Source of the DNA: Heterohyrax brucei
Taxonomy: Eukaryota > Chordata > Mammalia > Hyracoidea > Procaviidae
Length of the DNA stretch: 64,000 nucleotides
NCBI GenBank assembly: GCA_028571685.1
Contig: CM053162.1
Location: forward strand, 68,994,351-69,058,350
Direction: 5' to 3'
In this document: piece after piece, positions 33,970 to 45,209 of the stretch
Layout: each line of letters opens with the position of its first letter
How positions within the stretch are numbered: the stretch's first letter is position 1
The notes under the pieces: generated by a model
What the model was told of the DNA's origin: nothing
Seen by the model: only the letters and a program-made list of their open reading frames with translations
The model's database searches: none
Position numbers and translations under genes: made by a program

Positions 33970-34030
33970 TATATCTATCTTACGGGACATTGTGAGGACT
34001 GAATTATTATATGCCAGTACCTGTCTCTAG
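33848..34030 (+). mobile_element. Possible MIR with internal (CA)n
   Basis: acgaccttaaggatctcact before and cattgtgaggactgaattat after the (CA)n at 33935-33968 resemble the core and 3' half of a MIR. Diverged. Confidence 0.45.
33935..33968 (+). repeat. (CA)n microsatellite
   Basis: About 17 CA units, uninterrupted. Confidence 0.95.
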
Positions 34031-35445
34031 ATAAGTACATTTTTATGTCTTCTCAGAAATTTACAATAGCCTGGGAGAGATGGACCAGTTCACAAATAAT
34101 ACAGGAGTCTGAATGGAAGTGGTGGGTGCGTGGGAGACAGAAACGCCCAGTGTGGGATGAATGTGTTTCAGTTGCCAGCTAACTGCTTCCCATTTTGAAT
34201 ACTGGTGAGATGGAGTGTGATTTTAAATTCTGTCCTGGCAAAAGTAGATAATCACAGGGCAGAAGAAGAGTCTGGAAGTAGGCTCTGCTTTGGGAATACA
34301 CAGATGGTGCTATCCTTAACAAAGAGATTTTCTACAAACATAAGAGTGTAGTTTGCCAGCTAGGTGTCTTCATTTATTAAAGTAACGTTTCTCTCTTTTA
34401 GCTCCAATTTTCCTTCAAAGTCCATAAATACATGTGAATAAAATCCTCATTTTCAGTCCTTAGAGCACTGAAACAAGAATGCACAGAACTCATTTTAACA
34501 GAGAAATTGCATTCACAGGGCATCATCCCATGTTGTTGTTACTATTTCTTTTTTTTAATTGTGTCAGGTACACACACACACACTCGTTTGTTTCCTCCTC
34601 CTGAGCATGTGCTCCTCTTTTTCTTTCCGTAAGAAGGGCATGCTGCTGAAATCTATTGTCGCTGTGTCTAGTCCAGGACAGTGCCCTTCGGAGTGACCTT
34701 GCAGGACGAGAGCATTTCTCAGGAATGTTCCACCTGCGAAGTGGTGGATGACTTTATCATCCTTTCCATGCACCTCCCTGAACAAAGAACAAAGTCACAG
34801 AGAGTACAGGGTTGAATCAATAAATATGAAGTGATTGCTTGGTTCTTTAGGTGACATTTTCTGAGTGATTGTTGCCGCATAACCCAAATCTTCCTCACCT
34901 AGTAAGCAGGAACTCTTTTCTGGGAGGAACCAAGCAGCATACCCCTTTACCAGCATAAGCAAATGTGCCAAAGCGCACCGAAAATGCGTGAAATGGGTGT
35001 AATCTTCACATTATTCTTGATTTTAATTTAGTTGAAATGATGGAACAGACATGTGAGGTTAGTTCAGACACGATAAAAAGGAAAAACTGTATGTGTGTGT
35101 GTGAGAGAGAGAGACAGAGACTAGGCAAGCAAGTACTTGAGACTATGGACCAATGTCTTAGACTGTAAGGTGTGTTGGTCTATTTCACATCTGTCTGTGT
35201 TACTTCAGATTAATTACTACTACATATTTAAAGATACACATTCTTTTTTTGTCATGGGAAATTTGAGTCCAGTATAAAGCTTCTTTAATCAAATTTTTAT
35301 CCCATCCTCTGGTTTGGAATTAAAAACCTTGCGTTTGTGTGTGTGTGCACACCTGCGTACACACAGGAAGTCCGTTTTCTACTCAGAGAAACCCCATGTT
35401 GGGGAGCAGAACTCACACACAAAGTTTTCTGTTTTGTCATCTTTG
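34031..35445. other. Unassigned stretch
   Basis: No exon or repeat recognised. Short (CA)n near 34570 and (TG)n(GA)n at 35089-35115. A 73-codon minus frame (34564-34785) has no known domain. Confidence 0.5.
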
Positions 35446-35545
35446 TGGGGCAGATCACTAGGTCTTTCTTCCCTGGGGCTGCCGTGTGTATTTGAATTGC
35501 TAACCTTTGAGTTAGTGCCCAAGAGTTTGCCACCACACCATTAAA
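35446..35545 (-). mobile_element. AfroSINE, long type, 3'-truncated
   Basis: Minus strand: central block gcagatcactaggtctttct, gttagtgcccaagagtttgc, head caccacaccattaaag. The tail is absent. Confidence 0.7.
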
Positions 35546-37719
35546 GTTTTTCAAAGACTTCATTGCCATTGATCACTCTGGAGCAGAGCATGAGATTAAG
35601 CGCCCTAAAACTGTCAGACAGGAAACATTTTCCTCAAACAGGCAAGTAAATATTCTACTAGCCTGGCAGATTTCACTGCTTGTGTCAAAATTACAGGAAA
35701 AAAATGGAGATTGTGGCCTTTGGCAAATACTATGTTGACTCTTAGGTGAGGTATCATACCTGGTATAGGGAAGGACAAATGAACAGATTAGAACAGAGAG
35801 CATCAGGAAGAAATGGAAACTGAACCCACAAGACCTCTTTGATGGAGAAGTGGAATGCAACCACACGTGTCTGAATGAAAGTGGTAAGAAATCTAGAAAT
35901 AGAAAGAAAACGCCCATCCACTGGCAATGTACAGAAAAAATCCTGGTGACTCTAAACAAACAAAGGAAGAACAAAACAAAACCAGCCCCAGTCCTAAGCT
36001 ACTGCTTCATTTGCATCACAGCCTTCTGCGTTCTCGAGATTTCAGGATATGGGAATACACAGAGCCGAGATGTAATCAAATCTTTATGTGGTTGAAGCTA
36101 CTAAGATTGAAGCAGGTTTTTGATTACAGCGAGTACTGTATATATGAATTCAAACACAAGGAAATTGAGACCAAAAGATAAAAAATGATCTGTCAGAAGC
36201 ATATTCTGCTTAAATACTAAAGCCAATCTTCCTCTTTTGAGCCCCAGTAGTTCTTTCTACTTTTTATGCTTTTATTTCTGTTTTGAACAACAACCCCTAA
36301 AACAACATTTCCTCTGAGAAAGCTGCAGCAACTTCTTTAATCAGACTCCCTTGACTTCCCCGCTTTTACTTATCCCTCTGTTTCCGTACCCTGTGGTGTT
36401 ATGAGAAAGAATTTTATTTTGTTGACTGCTTTCTTTTATTAATGTTGTTACATTATCCACAATTCCTATACTTGAATTTCGTTTAAAATCAGCTTGATAT
36501 CTCTTTCCTTCTGGTTACTGTTTTTTTTTTTTATTCATAATATTCTAAATTTGGAAAAATATATTTATAATTCTGAAGCTTATAGAGACATTGTGTTTAA
36601 GTCATTCTTTAACATAGAATCTGGTTTCTCTTATTTATAAGCATTGAGTAGAGCAAAAAGAGCAGACCATAAGTCCAGAAAATTCTAGTTTAGTTCTGGA
36701 CTCAAAGGAGTTTCTTAAGTGATGGCATAACAATAAACACACACGCATTTGCACGTAAGTATTCTTTAACTTAAGGGCAAACTTTCATCTTTAGTCCATA
36801 GTACAAAGGTTGCAATTTCACAGAGTCCATAAACAGCATAGAATGGCAATTTCTAAGAAAATTTTCACTAAATTTCAAGTTAATGTCTGTACTCAACTCT
36901 GTGTTTATGCTAGCAATGTACTTTTTTCATTGCTGTCCCTTAGTCATTATCTGATATCAAGTGAATGACATGGACTTTACCAGCTGCTCCTTACCACCCA
37001 CACAATCTCTAAATATCCACCCAGAGCTAGCCCACTTACTGTCCTTAAAGTGATGAGACCTGTGGCAATGTGATAGTTTAGGTTGACTGGCTGTGATAAG
37101 CTAAGCCTTAGAGTATTCTGTCTCTGTGGAATCTTTAAAATGTATTTTAGGTATGACAAACACTTTACAACTCTTGAACACACTCTTATTTGCTGTCAGA
37201 GGCCTCTTAAGGCATTGTGTTGGGATGAGTTCCCAGGCCTTGCTGTAGTTGATGGGAAAGAACACCGTGGAGGATACGTGCCATCGTATCACAGAAAGGA
37301 GCGATGCTGTGACCCTTATGTGCATTCTAGAGTCTATGCTCTGTTTAAAGAGTTGAAACTCAACTGTAATCACTTATTCAGGAAATTAATAATTGGGAAA
37401 GCTACCTATTAATCTATAGTCGCAGGTGAAATTCTACACAATTCTAGAATATCCCTACCGAGACTGGAGAATCCAGGTCAAAAACAGCAGGTGACTTAAA
37501 AGCTAGTGTGTTTTGTTCTTTAAGACAAAGGAAGAGCTTTCATTAAGACTTACTGAGACATATGCTTACAACTAATATTTAATAAAATATTTGTGTCTGG
37601 TGAATAGTTACTGGGAGTTAGAAAAGGTATTACTCACATCAAGTGAATTTTTAGTTGACATTATTACCTGGTGCTGTACTGGTTAAGCACCAAGAATTTC
37701 TTAATGTAATTCTATGTGT
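35546..37719. other. Unassigned stretch
   Basis: More than 2 kb without a recognised gene or repeat, apart from a head-only AfroSINE scrap at 37666-37690 (ctggtgctgtactggttaag). Confidence 0.5.
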
Positions 37720-37780
37720 AGAGGGCTCATTATCTCTATTTTGTAGATGGACAACAGAGAGGAAAATCAGACAAAGTCTT
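37720..37780 (-). mobile_element. Possible MIR fragment
   Basis: tcattatctctattttgtag and atggacaacagagaggaaaa match the antisense MIR 3' core. Short and diverged. Confidence 0.45.
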
Positions 37781-37787
37781 TTTAGAG

Positions 37788-37808
37788 CCAGCCAGCCAAG
37801 TGCCGTCT
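37788..37808 (-). mobile_element. AfroSINE/RTE tail scrap
   Basis: ccagccagccaagtgccgtc is the antisense 3' tail (gacggcacttggctggctgg). It belongs with the tail-only set but shows no convincing target duplication. Confidence 0.55.
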
Positions 37809-37860
37809 AGTAGGATCTTATAGAAAGAAACATTTACTGGGCAACACAGGTCTACTCACT

Positions 37861-38092
37861 GGGTCATGATGACTCAAAATTATACAGCAGCAGTTGATTT
37901 GATTCTTTTAGTGTTGGGTAGTCCAAATGATGGTTGGTAATGAACAGATGCTGGTTTGAGTTCACCCAGAAATGCTTCAGGAGAAAGGCCTGTCAATCTT
38001 CTTCCAAAAGCTCAGGGATTGGAAACCCTATGGAACACACTTCTACTCTGGCACTCACGGAGTTGCTGTGAGTCTGAGCTGAATCAAGGACA
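37861..38092 (+). mobile_element. AfroSINE tail plus a long-type AfroSINE
   Basis: 37861-37895 is a SINE tail (gggtcatgatgactcaaaat). 37914-38092 is a diverged long-type copy (cacccagaaatgcttcagga; gagaaaggcctgtcaatctt; gttgctgtgagtctgagct). Both are on the plus strand. Confidence 0.65.
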
Positions 38093-38362
38093 ACTAGTTT
38101 AACGGTGATCACAATGTCCATTTTCTGCCCAGCACCATCTCCTCATAATTTGAAATTTCCAAGGAAGATTATTTTACAATCAAAGACCAGTTTAAAGAGC
38201 AAAATTCCAAATACCTGGTGACTTCATACTATTATAACTTGACACACCCACTGGTATTAAAGAAATAACCCTGGTTCAGTGATCAAAATGTCTTACCTAT
38301 CAAAGGAATGCAGAACCTTCCAGAACTAGATGGCCATTACTTGCCATTTTATTTTTCATGCC

Positions 38363-38390
38363 AGCCAAAGCCAAGTGCCATCGAGTCGAT
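38363..38390 (-). mobile_element. AfroSINE/RTE tail scrap
   Basis: ccaaagccaagtgccatcga with gtcg following is the antisense tail alone. The only candidate duplication is atgc on each side, which is too short to trust. Confidence 0.5.
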
Positions 38391-38392
38391 GC

Positions 38393-39371
38393 AGACAAGC
38401 CATTATTCATACTCTTTCAGTGGTAACATAAAAATTGTACTCGATAGGAACTTGAGGCATGTTAATAGGCTAAGAAGTCCCAGAGGATTTAGTACCTTGT
38501 CAGAGGAAATTTTCCAGTTGTTTATTTGTGTCTTCTCTTGTCATAATTTTATTCTGAAAGGTCACTTGTTTATCGCTGAGACATGTTGCTACACTGCTCT
38601 TGTATTTTCCAGAATGCATGCCTGTGTGCCCATTACAGAAGATCAAGGCTGTATTTCTGAGTTAAAATGAACCAGTTAAAACATGTTCACAGCAGTGAAT
38701 TTTCATATCACTCAAGAGAAGAACGACTGACACAAAATTACACTGCCCCAAACAGCAACAGTCCGTGTCTCTTATCTCAGTCCAAACAATCAAGTTTCCA
38801 ATGGTTCTGCCAAGATGTGTTCAGTCTCAAAAAAAAAAAAAAAATCCTCTTGTAAAATTGTAAATAACATATTTCAAATAGAAAGAACAATGAAAACAAA
38901 AAGCATTTATATCCTGGAAAATAAGAGAGAACTGTATTTTGTTAAGTTTAAAATTATTTGCTCTGAGTTTTTTTCTTTTGTCTTAGTGAATGTTTTTATA
39001 ACAGAAAAAATATGCACACTTGTTTTTGAAAATTTGGGGGAAAAAAGGAAAAGCAAGTAAGTAAACAAGCAGAAGTTAAACACAAAAGGTAAACCAGTTT
39101 GACCAATACTAAACTGGATTGTATCACTATGTACCCTTTAGTTTAGACACACGCATGTGTGCATGTGCATGGATGCGTGCTCCTTTTTTTTTAAACAAAA
39201 CTACTACACAACTTTATAACACACATTTAGTTTGATGATATGAGGCACATACTTACAAGTTATTTGTTGCATGTTGTTTTCTGCTTGTTTGATATGAGTT
39301 TTTTTTAAATGAAAGCTTGTTTACACAGCATGTTAGATTCATATTTAACAATATCTATATATATAAAACAT
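38393..39371. other. Unassigned AT-rich stretch
   Basis: No gene or repeat recognised. An A15 run lies near 38829. Confidence 0.45.
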
Positions 39372-39522
39372 GAAAACCATGCTAGCATCGTGGTTAACTG
39401 CTCTCACTTCTATGCAAATGACTGACAGTTCAAATCCACCAGGTGCTCCTTGGAAACTCCATGGGGCAGTTCTGCTCTGACCTATAGGGTCGCTGTAAGC
39501 TGGAATTGAACAGCATGGGTTT
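39372..39522 (+). mobile_element. AfroSINE (first of three)
   Basis: aaaaccatgctagcatcgtg, gacagttcaaatccaccagg, ctatagggtcgctgtaagct, cagcatgggttt. Confidence 0.88.
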
Positions 39523-39540
39523 ATACATACGCCACCACTA

Positions 39541-39700
39541 CTGGCTACTGGTGACGTAGTGATTAAGAGCTGTGCTGCTAAGCAAAATGGCAGCAGTTTG
39601 AATCCATCAGGTGCTGCTTGGAAACCCTATGGGACAGTTCTACTCTGTCCTTTAGGGTTGGTGTGAGCCAGAATCCACGCTAGGGCAATGGGTCTGGTTT
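39541..39700 (+). mobile_element. AfroSINE (second of three)
   Basis: ctactggtgacgtagtgatt, cagcagtttgaatccatcag, ggtgtgagccagaatccacg, ggcaatgggtctggttt. Confidence 0.88.
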
Positions 39701-39715
39701 GAATTATACACACCG

Positions 39716-39834
39716 TTTGGAAATTCTGGTTACATAGTGGTTAAAGGCTATGGCGGCTAACCAAAAAGTCAGCAGTTCAAACCTGCCAGGCTCCTTGAAA
39801 ACTGTATGGGGCAATTCTACTCCTTCCTGTGTGG
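39716..39834 (+). mobile_element. AfroSINE, 3'-truncated (third of three)
   Basis: aaattctggttacatagtgg, tcagcagttcaaacctgcca, ggggcaattctactccttcc, then the SINE stops before the tail. Loss of the 3' end is unusual for a retrotransposed copy. Confidence 0.82.
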
Positions 39835-40147
39835 TCTTTTTCTACGTCTTGTTCAGTGACGTTGGCTGCTTTCTCCTCACCGTGTCTGCGGTCTCGCATT
39901 TCTGTTCCATTGTCCATGCATCCAGCTTTCTTGCTCTGCCTTTCTCACGTATACTTTCATAAACGTTGATCAGTTGGTCTGAACAGATGATTATTTTCCA
40001 CCTAAAGCAAAACTATACTCACAGTGAGATTGTTTATGAGCCTCTCTGTTGCTGGGCTGAAGGATAACCTCTGGGAGTAGTTTCAGTTCCAAGTTTAAAG
40101 GGTGTGTGCAGGCGACAGTCCCAGGAGTCTTGTTTTTTTATTTTTCT

Positions 40148-40190
40148 GTTGATTGGTCGGTTGATCAGTTGGTCGGTTGGTTGGTTGATT
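40148..40190 (+). repeat. Imperfect (GGTT)n / (TCGG)n simple repeat
   Basis: attggtcggttgatcagttg and gtcggttggttggttgatt form a short degenerate tetranucleotide array. Confidence 0.75.
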
Positions 40191-40437
40191 TTTTTTAGAG
40201 TAAGAATGAGGTGCTTGTTCTACAGTTTCCTCCCATTGTACTCTGGCCTGTCTATCACGTCACTGGTAAGAAACATAAGTATGTATGTTGTTTTCAGTGG
40301 TAATGAAGTATTTCATTAGCAAAAAAAAGGAGCAATTTCTTTAAAGCATTAAATTACATTTATCATTTACAATATGCCTTTTGTTCACAGTAAAAAGAAA
40401 CTTATAGGCAATTTTTTAAAACATAAAAACAAAGAAA

Positions 40438-40505
40438 AGTTGCTGTTAAGTCAATTTAAATCACATAGGAGCAGATGTGACAGTAGAGTAGAATTTGTCC
40501 TTACA
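40438..40505 (-). mobile_element. Degenerate AfroSINE fragment
   Basis: gttgctgttaagtcaattta and acagtagagtagaatttgtc follow the minus-strand SINE tail and body. Highly diverged. Confidence 0.4.
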
Positions 40506-41019
40506 GAACACCAACACTATTCAGTATTTTCATTTTCTCTTCTTGCCCTCTGAAAACTGGCTGCATCTGGGATTTATCTTAACACTCTTGTGTTATTGTA
40601 TTATGTGCCTCATAGGCACTATGGAGAGAGGATAGGGTACCACCTTCAAGAGCCTCCTTGATTGTGAGTTTGTTTTTCAGCATGCACGGTTTTGCCGCTT
40701 TGCCTATTCTAGGTCGGACTATAGAGAAGTCAATTTTACATACACGTCCTAGGCAGTATTTCCTGACAAATCATCCACAACTAAACTATCTCCCAATTCA
40801 AAGACAACTTCAGCCTCCCAGGGCAGGGAGCACTGTTTGATCTGTCTAGGGAAAAAAATCAGCAAGAAAGCAATTGAGTTCAATTTAGATGGTGACAGGT
40901 ACTCTCAACAATTTGATGCCAAAATAAAGGCAGACCCGTACTTAAAAAAAAAAAGAATCTAGAGGAACCAAGAGCCTCTCAATCCAATTCTTTTCTGTTG
41001 ATTATATTTCTTGAACATC

Positions 41020-41665
41020 TCTTGAATCAATTTTTTTATTTCTTTTCCACAGCTGTATTAGTGTCTACACCCCCTTCTCAATCCATCCCCTACAGAGTAT
41101 GCAGTTTTATTTTCCTAAGGCTAAAATCTGGTCACATCAGATCCCTACAAAGCACAAAACCAAAAATAGTGGAAATCCTTTAATGGTTTCCAAGATAAAG
41201 CACAGATTTTTCCCTCATGGTGTAATACTTCCTATAGACTAGCACCAAATTATGAATTCTGTCTCATCTCTCCTGGTCAGTTTGACTTGGTACAAAGAAG
41301 GAAGTCCTTCTCCCAGAAGAGCAGCACAAGTGTGTGGCATGTGCCTATACTGTTTCTTCTAATATCAATGCCCTTCTCTGTCTCAGAAAGGCTCAGCCCT
41401 TCACTAACTCCCAGCATCCTTGTTGACACTGTCCCCAACCTACTGTGTCTTCTACAAAGCTATTCTTCCTATGAGTCTCTTCAATAACATGTAGGCAAGT
41501 TTAGTCATGACTTGGGTTATATAGCACTTTAATTTATTGGTTTGGGTATCTACCTGTCCTTACCCCATGACTTGACTTCCTAGACAGTTGAGTGCCTTGT
41601 TCGTATTGGCATATATCAGGGCAAAGAAAGTTGAAATTTTCATTGAATGAATGGGTTACTGAATA
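41020..41665 (+). mobile_element. L2 LINE 3' region
   Basis: ctggtcacatcagatccct, tggtttccaagataaagcac and tgaattctgtctcatctctc follow the L2 C-terminal coding text. The 3' end reads ttgagtgccttgttcgtatt and cattgaatgaatgggtt, the L2 terminus. Very old, no frame. Confidence 0.65.
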
Positions 41666-41923
41666 ATGACTATAAATGTACTATGTTGCCCCCCAAAATA
41701 ACCTTTTATCAGAAAAGGAGCTTACAAGTGAACATTAATTAAATGCACAGCAGCAGAAGAGAGCAAGAAATTGTATACAAAGTTTACTAAAAAACTGAGA
41801 AAAGAGAGCAAATAGAATCTGATGTGTTGGCTATCAAGAGACCATGAAGGAGGTTGGAGCCTTGCTTGAAACCTGATCTATAGCTAACATCAGACACAAC
41901 TGAAGAACATCTGGGAAGGAATA

Positions 41924-42410
41924 TGTCATGAGTTAAATTGCATCCCCCCAAAATGTGTGTAGCCTTAATGCCCAGTATCATGGGGTGCTACTGTATACAT
42001 ATGCTGTGAATTCTGCCTCTATGTTGTTGATGACAGCAGATGGGTGGCAGTTTTGTTGGTGGGGCTGGACTCATTGGGTAAAATTGTATTGTGCCTTGAG
42101 CCAATCTCTTGGAATATAAAGAAAAAGGAGCAAATATAGAATAGGGGATCTCACACCATTGGGAAAGAAACAATGCTGGGAGCAGAGCAAACACCTTGCA
42201 CCCAGGGTCCCTGAACCTCAGAAGCTCCCTGTTCTGGGGAAGATTGACAGCAAGGACCTTCCACCAGAGCCAACAGAGATAGCTTTCCCCAAGAACTGTT
42301 GCCCTGAATTTGAATGTTTAACTTAGTTTTCTATGATAAAATAAATTTATCTTTGTTAGAACCATGCACGTGTGATATTTCTGTGACAGCAGCACTAGAG
42401 GCCTAAGACA
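41924..42410 (+). mobile_element. Solo LTR, MaLR/ERVL-like
   Basis: Runs from tgtcatgagttaaattgcat to cactagaggcctaagaca, the same family as the LTR at 30203-30673 (shared ccccccaaa, ctgttctggggaaga and terminal gcactag blocks). An ataaaataaatt polyadenylation-type region lies near the 3' end. No internal region seen. Fossil, non-coding. Confidence 0.8.
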
Positions 42411-43971
42411 GAAGGACAACAAGCCGTAACAGAAAACAGACATAATTCTGAGGATGGAATGATGCTACAGTTGTGACAGGAGCCTAGACCAAAAGGCACA
42501 TCCAGTTTATGCTTGGTGCTAATAATAGGAATATTTAATTTGAAGAAAAAACATATGAAAGACTGCTTGGTTTGGACTTCATTAGAAGACAGCACTTGGA
42601 ATCAACATCTTGCTACCTCACTGCATGGCCTTCAGTAGGGTTGTTACTATGACAGCATCCAATAATGGGGATGAAATTCTCTACCATAATGTGTGCCCTA
42701 TAGAGAGTGTTTAAAAGTGTTGGTTAACTATGACTTGGATTAGAAGAAATAAAGTCTCTTTGAGTCTTGAATGCACATGGAATATGATTCAACCCTAAGT
42801 AGAAGTGGGTTAAATTAAAATGCCAGAAATGTAAAAGGAGTGATTTTTTTTTTCCTGCTTCCCTGTGCTTCTCACCATAGGAATTTTTCCTGCATGATCA
42901 ACAAATAGGGTCAAAATTGTAGTTTAGGTGTAGAACTTTAAGTAATCATAAAAGAAGTTTAAATTAAAATAAAAAACCTAAGCAGACAATGTTATCTTGG
43001 AATATAATACCTCTGAACCTTGAAGGAACCTGAGATTCACCTAGTCTAACTCTTTTCTATAAGAACATATGAACTGGGAAGATTAAGCAACCCTAAAGCT
43101 ACAGCTAGTCTAGCAGGATAGCTTCTAGAAAACCACGGCCATTGACCTCTTGACCAACACTTCCTTCTCACTGGGTCGAGGGAACATCTGTCAGCAGCAC
43201 TAAAGTCAGGCTCCAAGTCTTTAGTTTTACATCTTTTAGGTAACTCAGTTGTGGTCAATGCAAACACAATTTTAAGACATGACGAGATGCCCAGACAAAA
43301 ACTCAAATGACATTTGCAGCAAAACCCCAGCTATTTTGATGCATTAGCTACAGATTGAACAAAGGCAAAGTGGTTGTTAAGCTTTTCAGTTTGAATGGCA
43401 TCTTTTTTTTTTTTTATTGCACTTGGAAAGAAAATGTGGTGGCATCCATCCAAAATCATAAAACCAGAGCATCTAACAAAATATGCTGTGAGACTCGAGC
43501 TCCATTATACTTTCAGATTTGATCTGCTTCCCACTGTGTAAATCACCTGACATTTACAGTGGCACCTGCAAACCCAAGCATGAGACTGAACCCTTAGAGA
43601 AATAGAATTGCTCACAGTGCCCCCGATTATGCAGTCTTAGCAGAACCAGGCCCATGGCCCAAGGGGAATCCAGCTTTACCCGAATTGGCCACTTCCATTT
43701 AGCAGAAATCAATTTGAGATCTGGGGCTTAAGTAGATTTAAGAAACAGTGCCCATCTTTCACATGTCCCGAGTCTCCCATCAGACAACAGAGACAGACTA
43801 CAGTCAGTGGGAAAATAAGCTGAGAGCCTGTGACATTAATTCTGTTAGTCAATCTAATGATAACATTCTTCTTTTGGCAAATTTATACTTGCTAAAATTT
43901 GACAAATTTTCTTTTTAGGATCAGATAAACAGAACAAAATATTTATGGAGAAATTCTGTGTATAAAACTAG
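42411..43971. other. Unassigned stretch
   Basis: No gene recognised in about 1.5 kb. T13 lies near 43404-43418. Confidence 0.5.
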
Positions 43972-44133
43972 AACCAAAAAAGCGAAACCCATAGCTGTTG
44001 AGTTGATTCTGACTCACAATGGTGCTGCTGGACAGACTAGAACTACCCTATAGAGTTTCCAAGGAGTGCCTGGTGGATTAAAACTACTGACCTTTTCACT
44101 AGCAGTGCTAGCACCTAACCACTACGTCACCTT
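43972..44133 (-). mobile_element. AfroSINE, full-length, short type
   Basis: Minus strand: agctgttgagttgattctga, agaactaccctatagagttt, ccttttcactagcagtgcta, accactacgtcacc. It lies just upstream of the L1 5' end. Confidence 0.9.
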
Positions 44134-44161
44134 ACACACACGCACACACACCAAGTGACAT

Positions 44162-45209
44162 GGGGGGGAGTCAAGATGGCGGACTAAGCACACACTTCCC
44201 TAAATCCCTCTGGAAACCAAGACCTGAACTGATAATTAAATGGAGTTTTCTGGTCACCTAGTGATCCCTAAGACACAGTATAGGGTGTTAATTTGGACTT
44301 CATATCACTGAACGGAAAATCTCCTCTCTTTAGCTGACTCTTTCTCATGTCAGTCCTTGCTTTCACGGACTGAAGGTAACTCAAAGTTTTGACTTTTTTT
44401 TTCTCTGTCTTGGCCAGCTGGTGGAGCTGGATCTTGACTAGCGGCTAGTCTTGGACATGCTGCTGGTGGGATCAGCAGATGAAATTGCCATATTTGGGGG
44501 GCCTGGCTTGGGACTCTGTGTGTCTTGCTACCTTTGGCCTCTCTTTCTGCCTCTGCCACAGTGTAGTTTGTAAGGAGACCCCAGGTGGCGACCTCGTGCA
44601 GGACACCACCTTGGCTACGGAGGCCCAGGCTGGACCTAATTCTTAGCCTGGGAGGCAACACCTGCCTGCAGGAGAGTGCTTTACTGGCAGACAAGGAGTA
44701 GTTTACACAGTATTGCCTGCAGATGGGGCCCAGCAACAGAGACTGTGGACTCTGTGCATCTCGGCAGCTCTGGTCAATCTCCCCTCCCCCCCCCCCCGCT
44801 GTGGTGCAGTTTGTATGGAGGTGCTAGGCGGAGAGCTTGTGCAGAATGTCATCTTATGTATGGAAGCCTCAGTGAGATCTAATTCCTAGGCTCGGAGCCA
44901 GTGCTTGCCCACAGAAGAGCACTTTGCCAGCAGAAAAGCAGTATTTGACATAGTGTTGCCTACAGCTGGGGCCTGTCAGCTGAGGCCAACAGAGCAGTAG
45001 CCTTGTTGCATTTTTAACTAGTTCATAACATCTAGGGTTGGATATAGAGGTGCTTACCGCGCCAGTTGGGAAGAGGGCCCTGTACACCTGAAAACCTGAC
45101 TGAACTAGGAAGTGGTCAGATACTTTTCACTTTTCATTTTAAGACAAGTTACAGAAACAACTACAGTGCATCCTCACAGTATCTCTCCCAGCCATTATTG
45201 ACTCACATG
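44162..45209 (+). promoter_or_regulatory. L1 5'UTR (promoter region)
   Basis: About 1 kb of 5'UTR matching 1036-1938 in reverse. It is GC-richer than its surroundings and includes a C13 run at about 44784-44797. Internal blocks such as gcctgcaggagagtgcttta and gcccacagaagagcactttg are related, suggesting an internal duplication of a promoter unit. Confidence 0.75.
44171..44183 (+). promoter_or_regulatory. YY1-type site at L1 start
   Basis: tcaagatggcgg lies at the very start of the L1 5'UTR, where human L1 has its YY1 site that positions transcription start. The core aagatgg is intact here but not in the L1 at 1-1938. Confidence 0.65.

Noticed and set aside
34564-34785. Possible exon in a 73-codon minus frame
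   Set aside because: No splice context or homology that I recognise; starts in a CA repeat.
35573-35974. Minus-strand frame of 133 codons, serine- and phenylalanine-rich
   Set aside because: No recognisable domain, no conserved start context, composition of AT-rich non-coding DNA.
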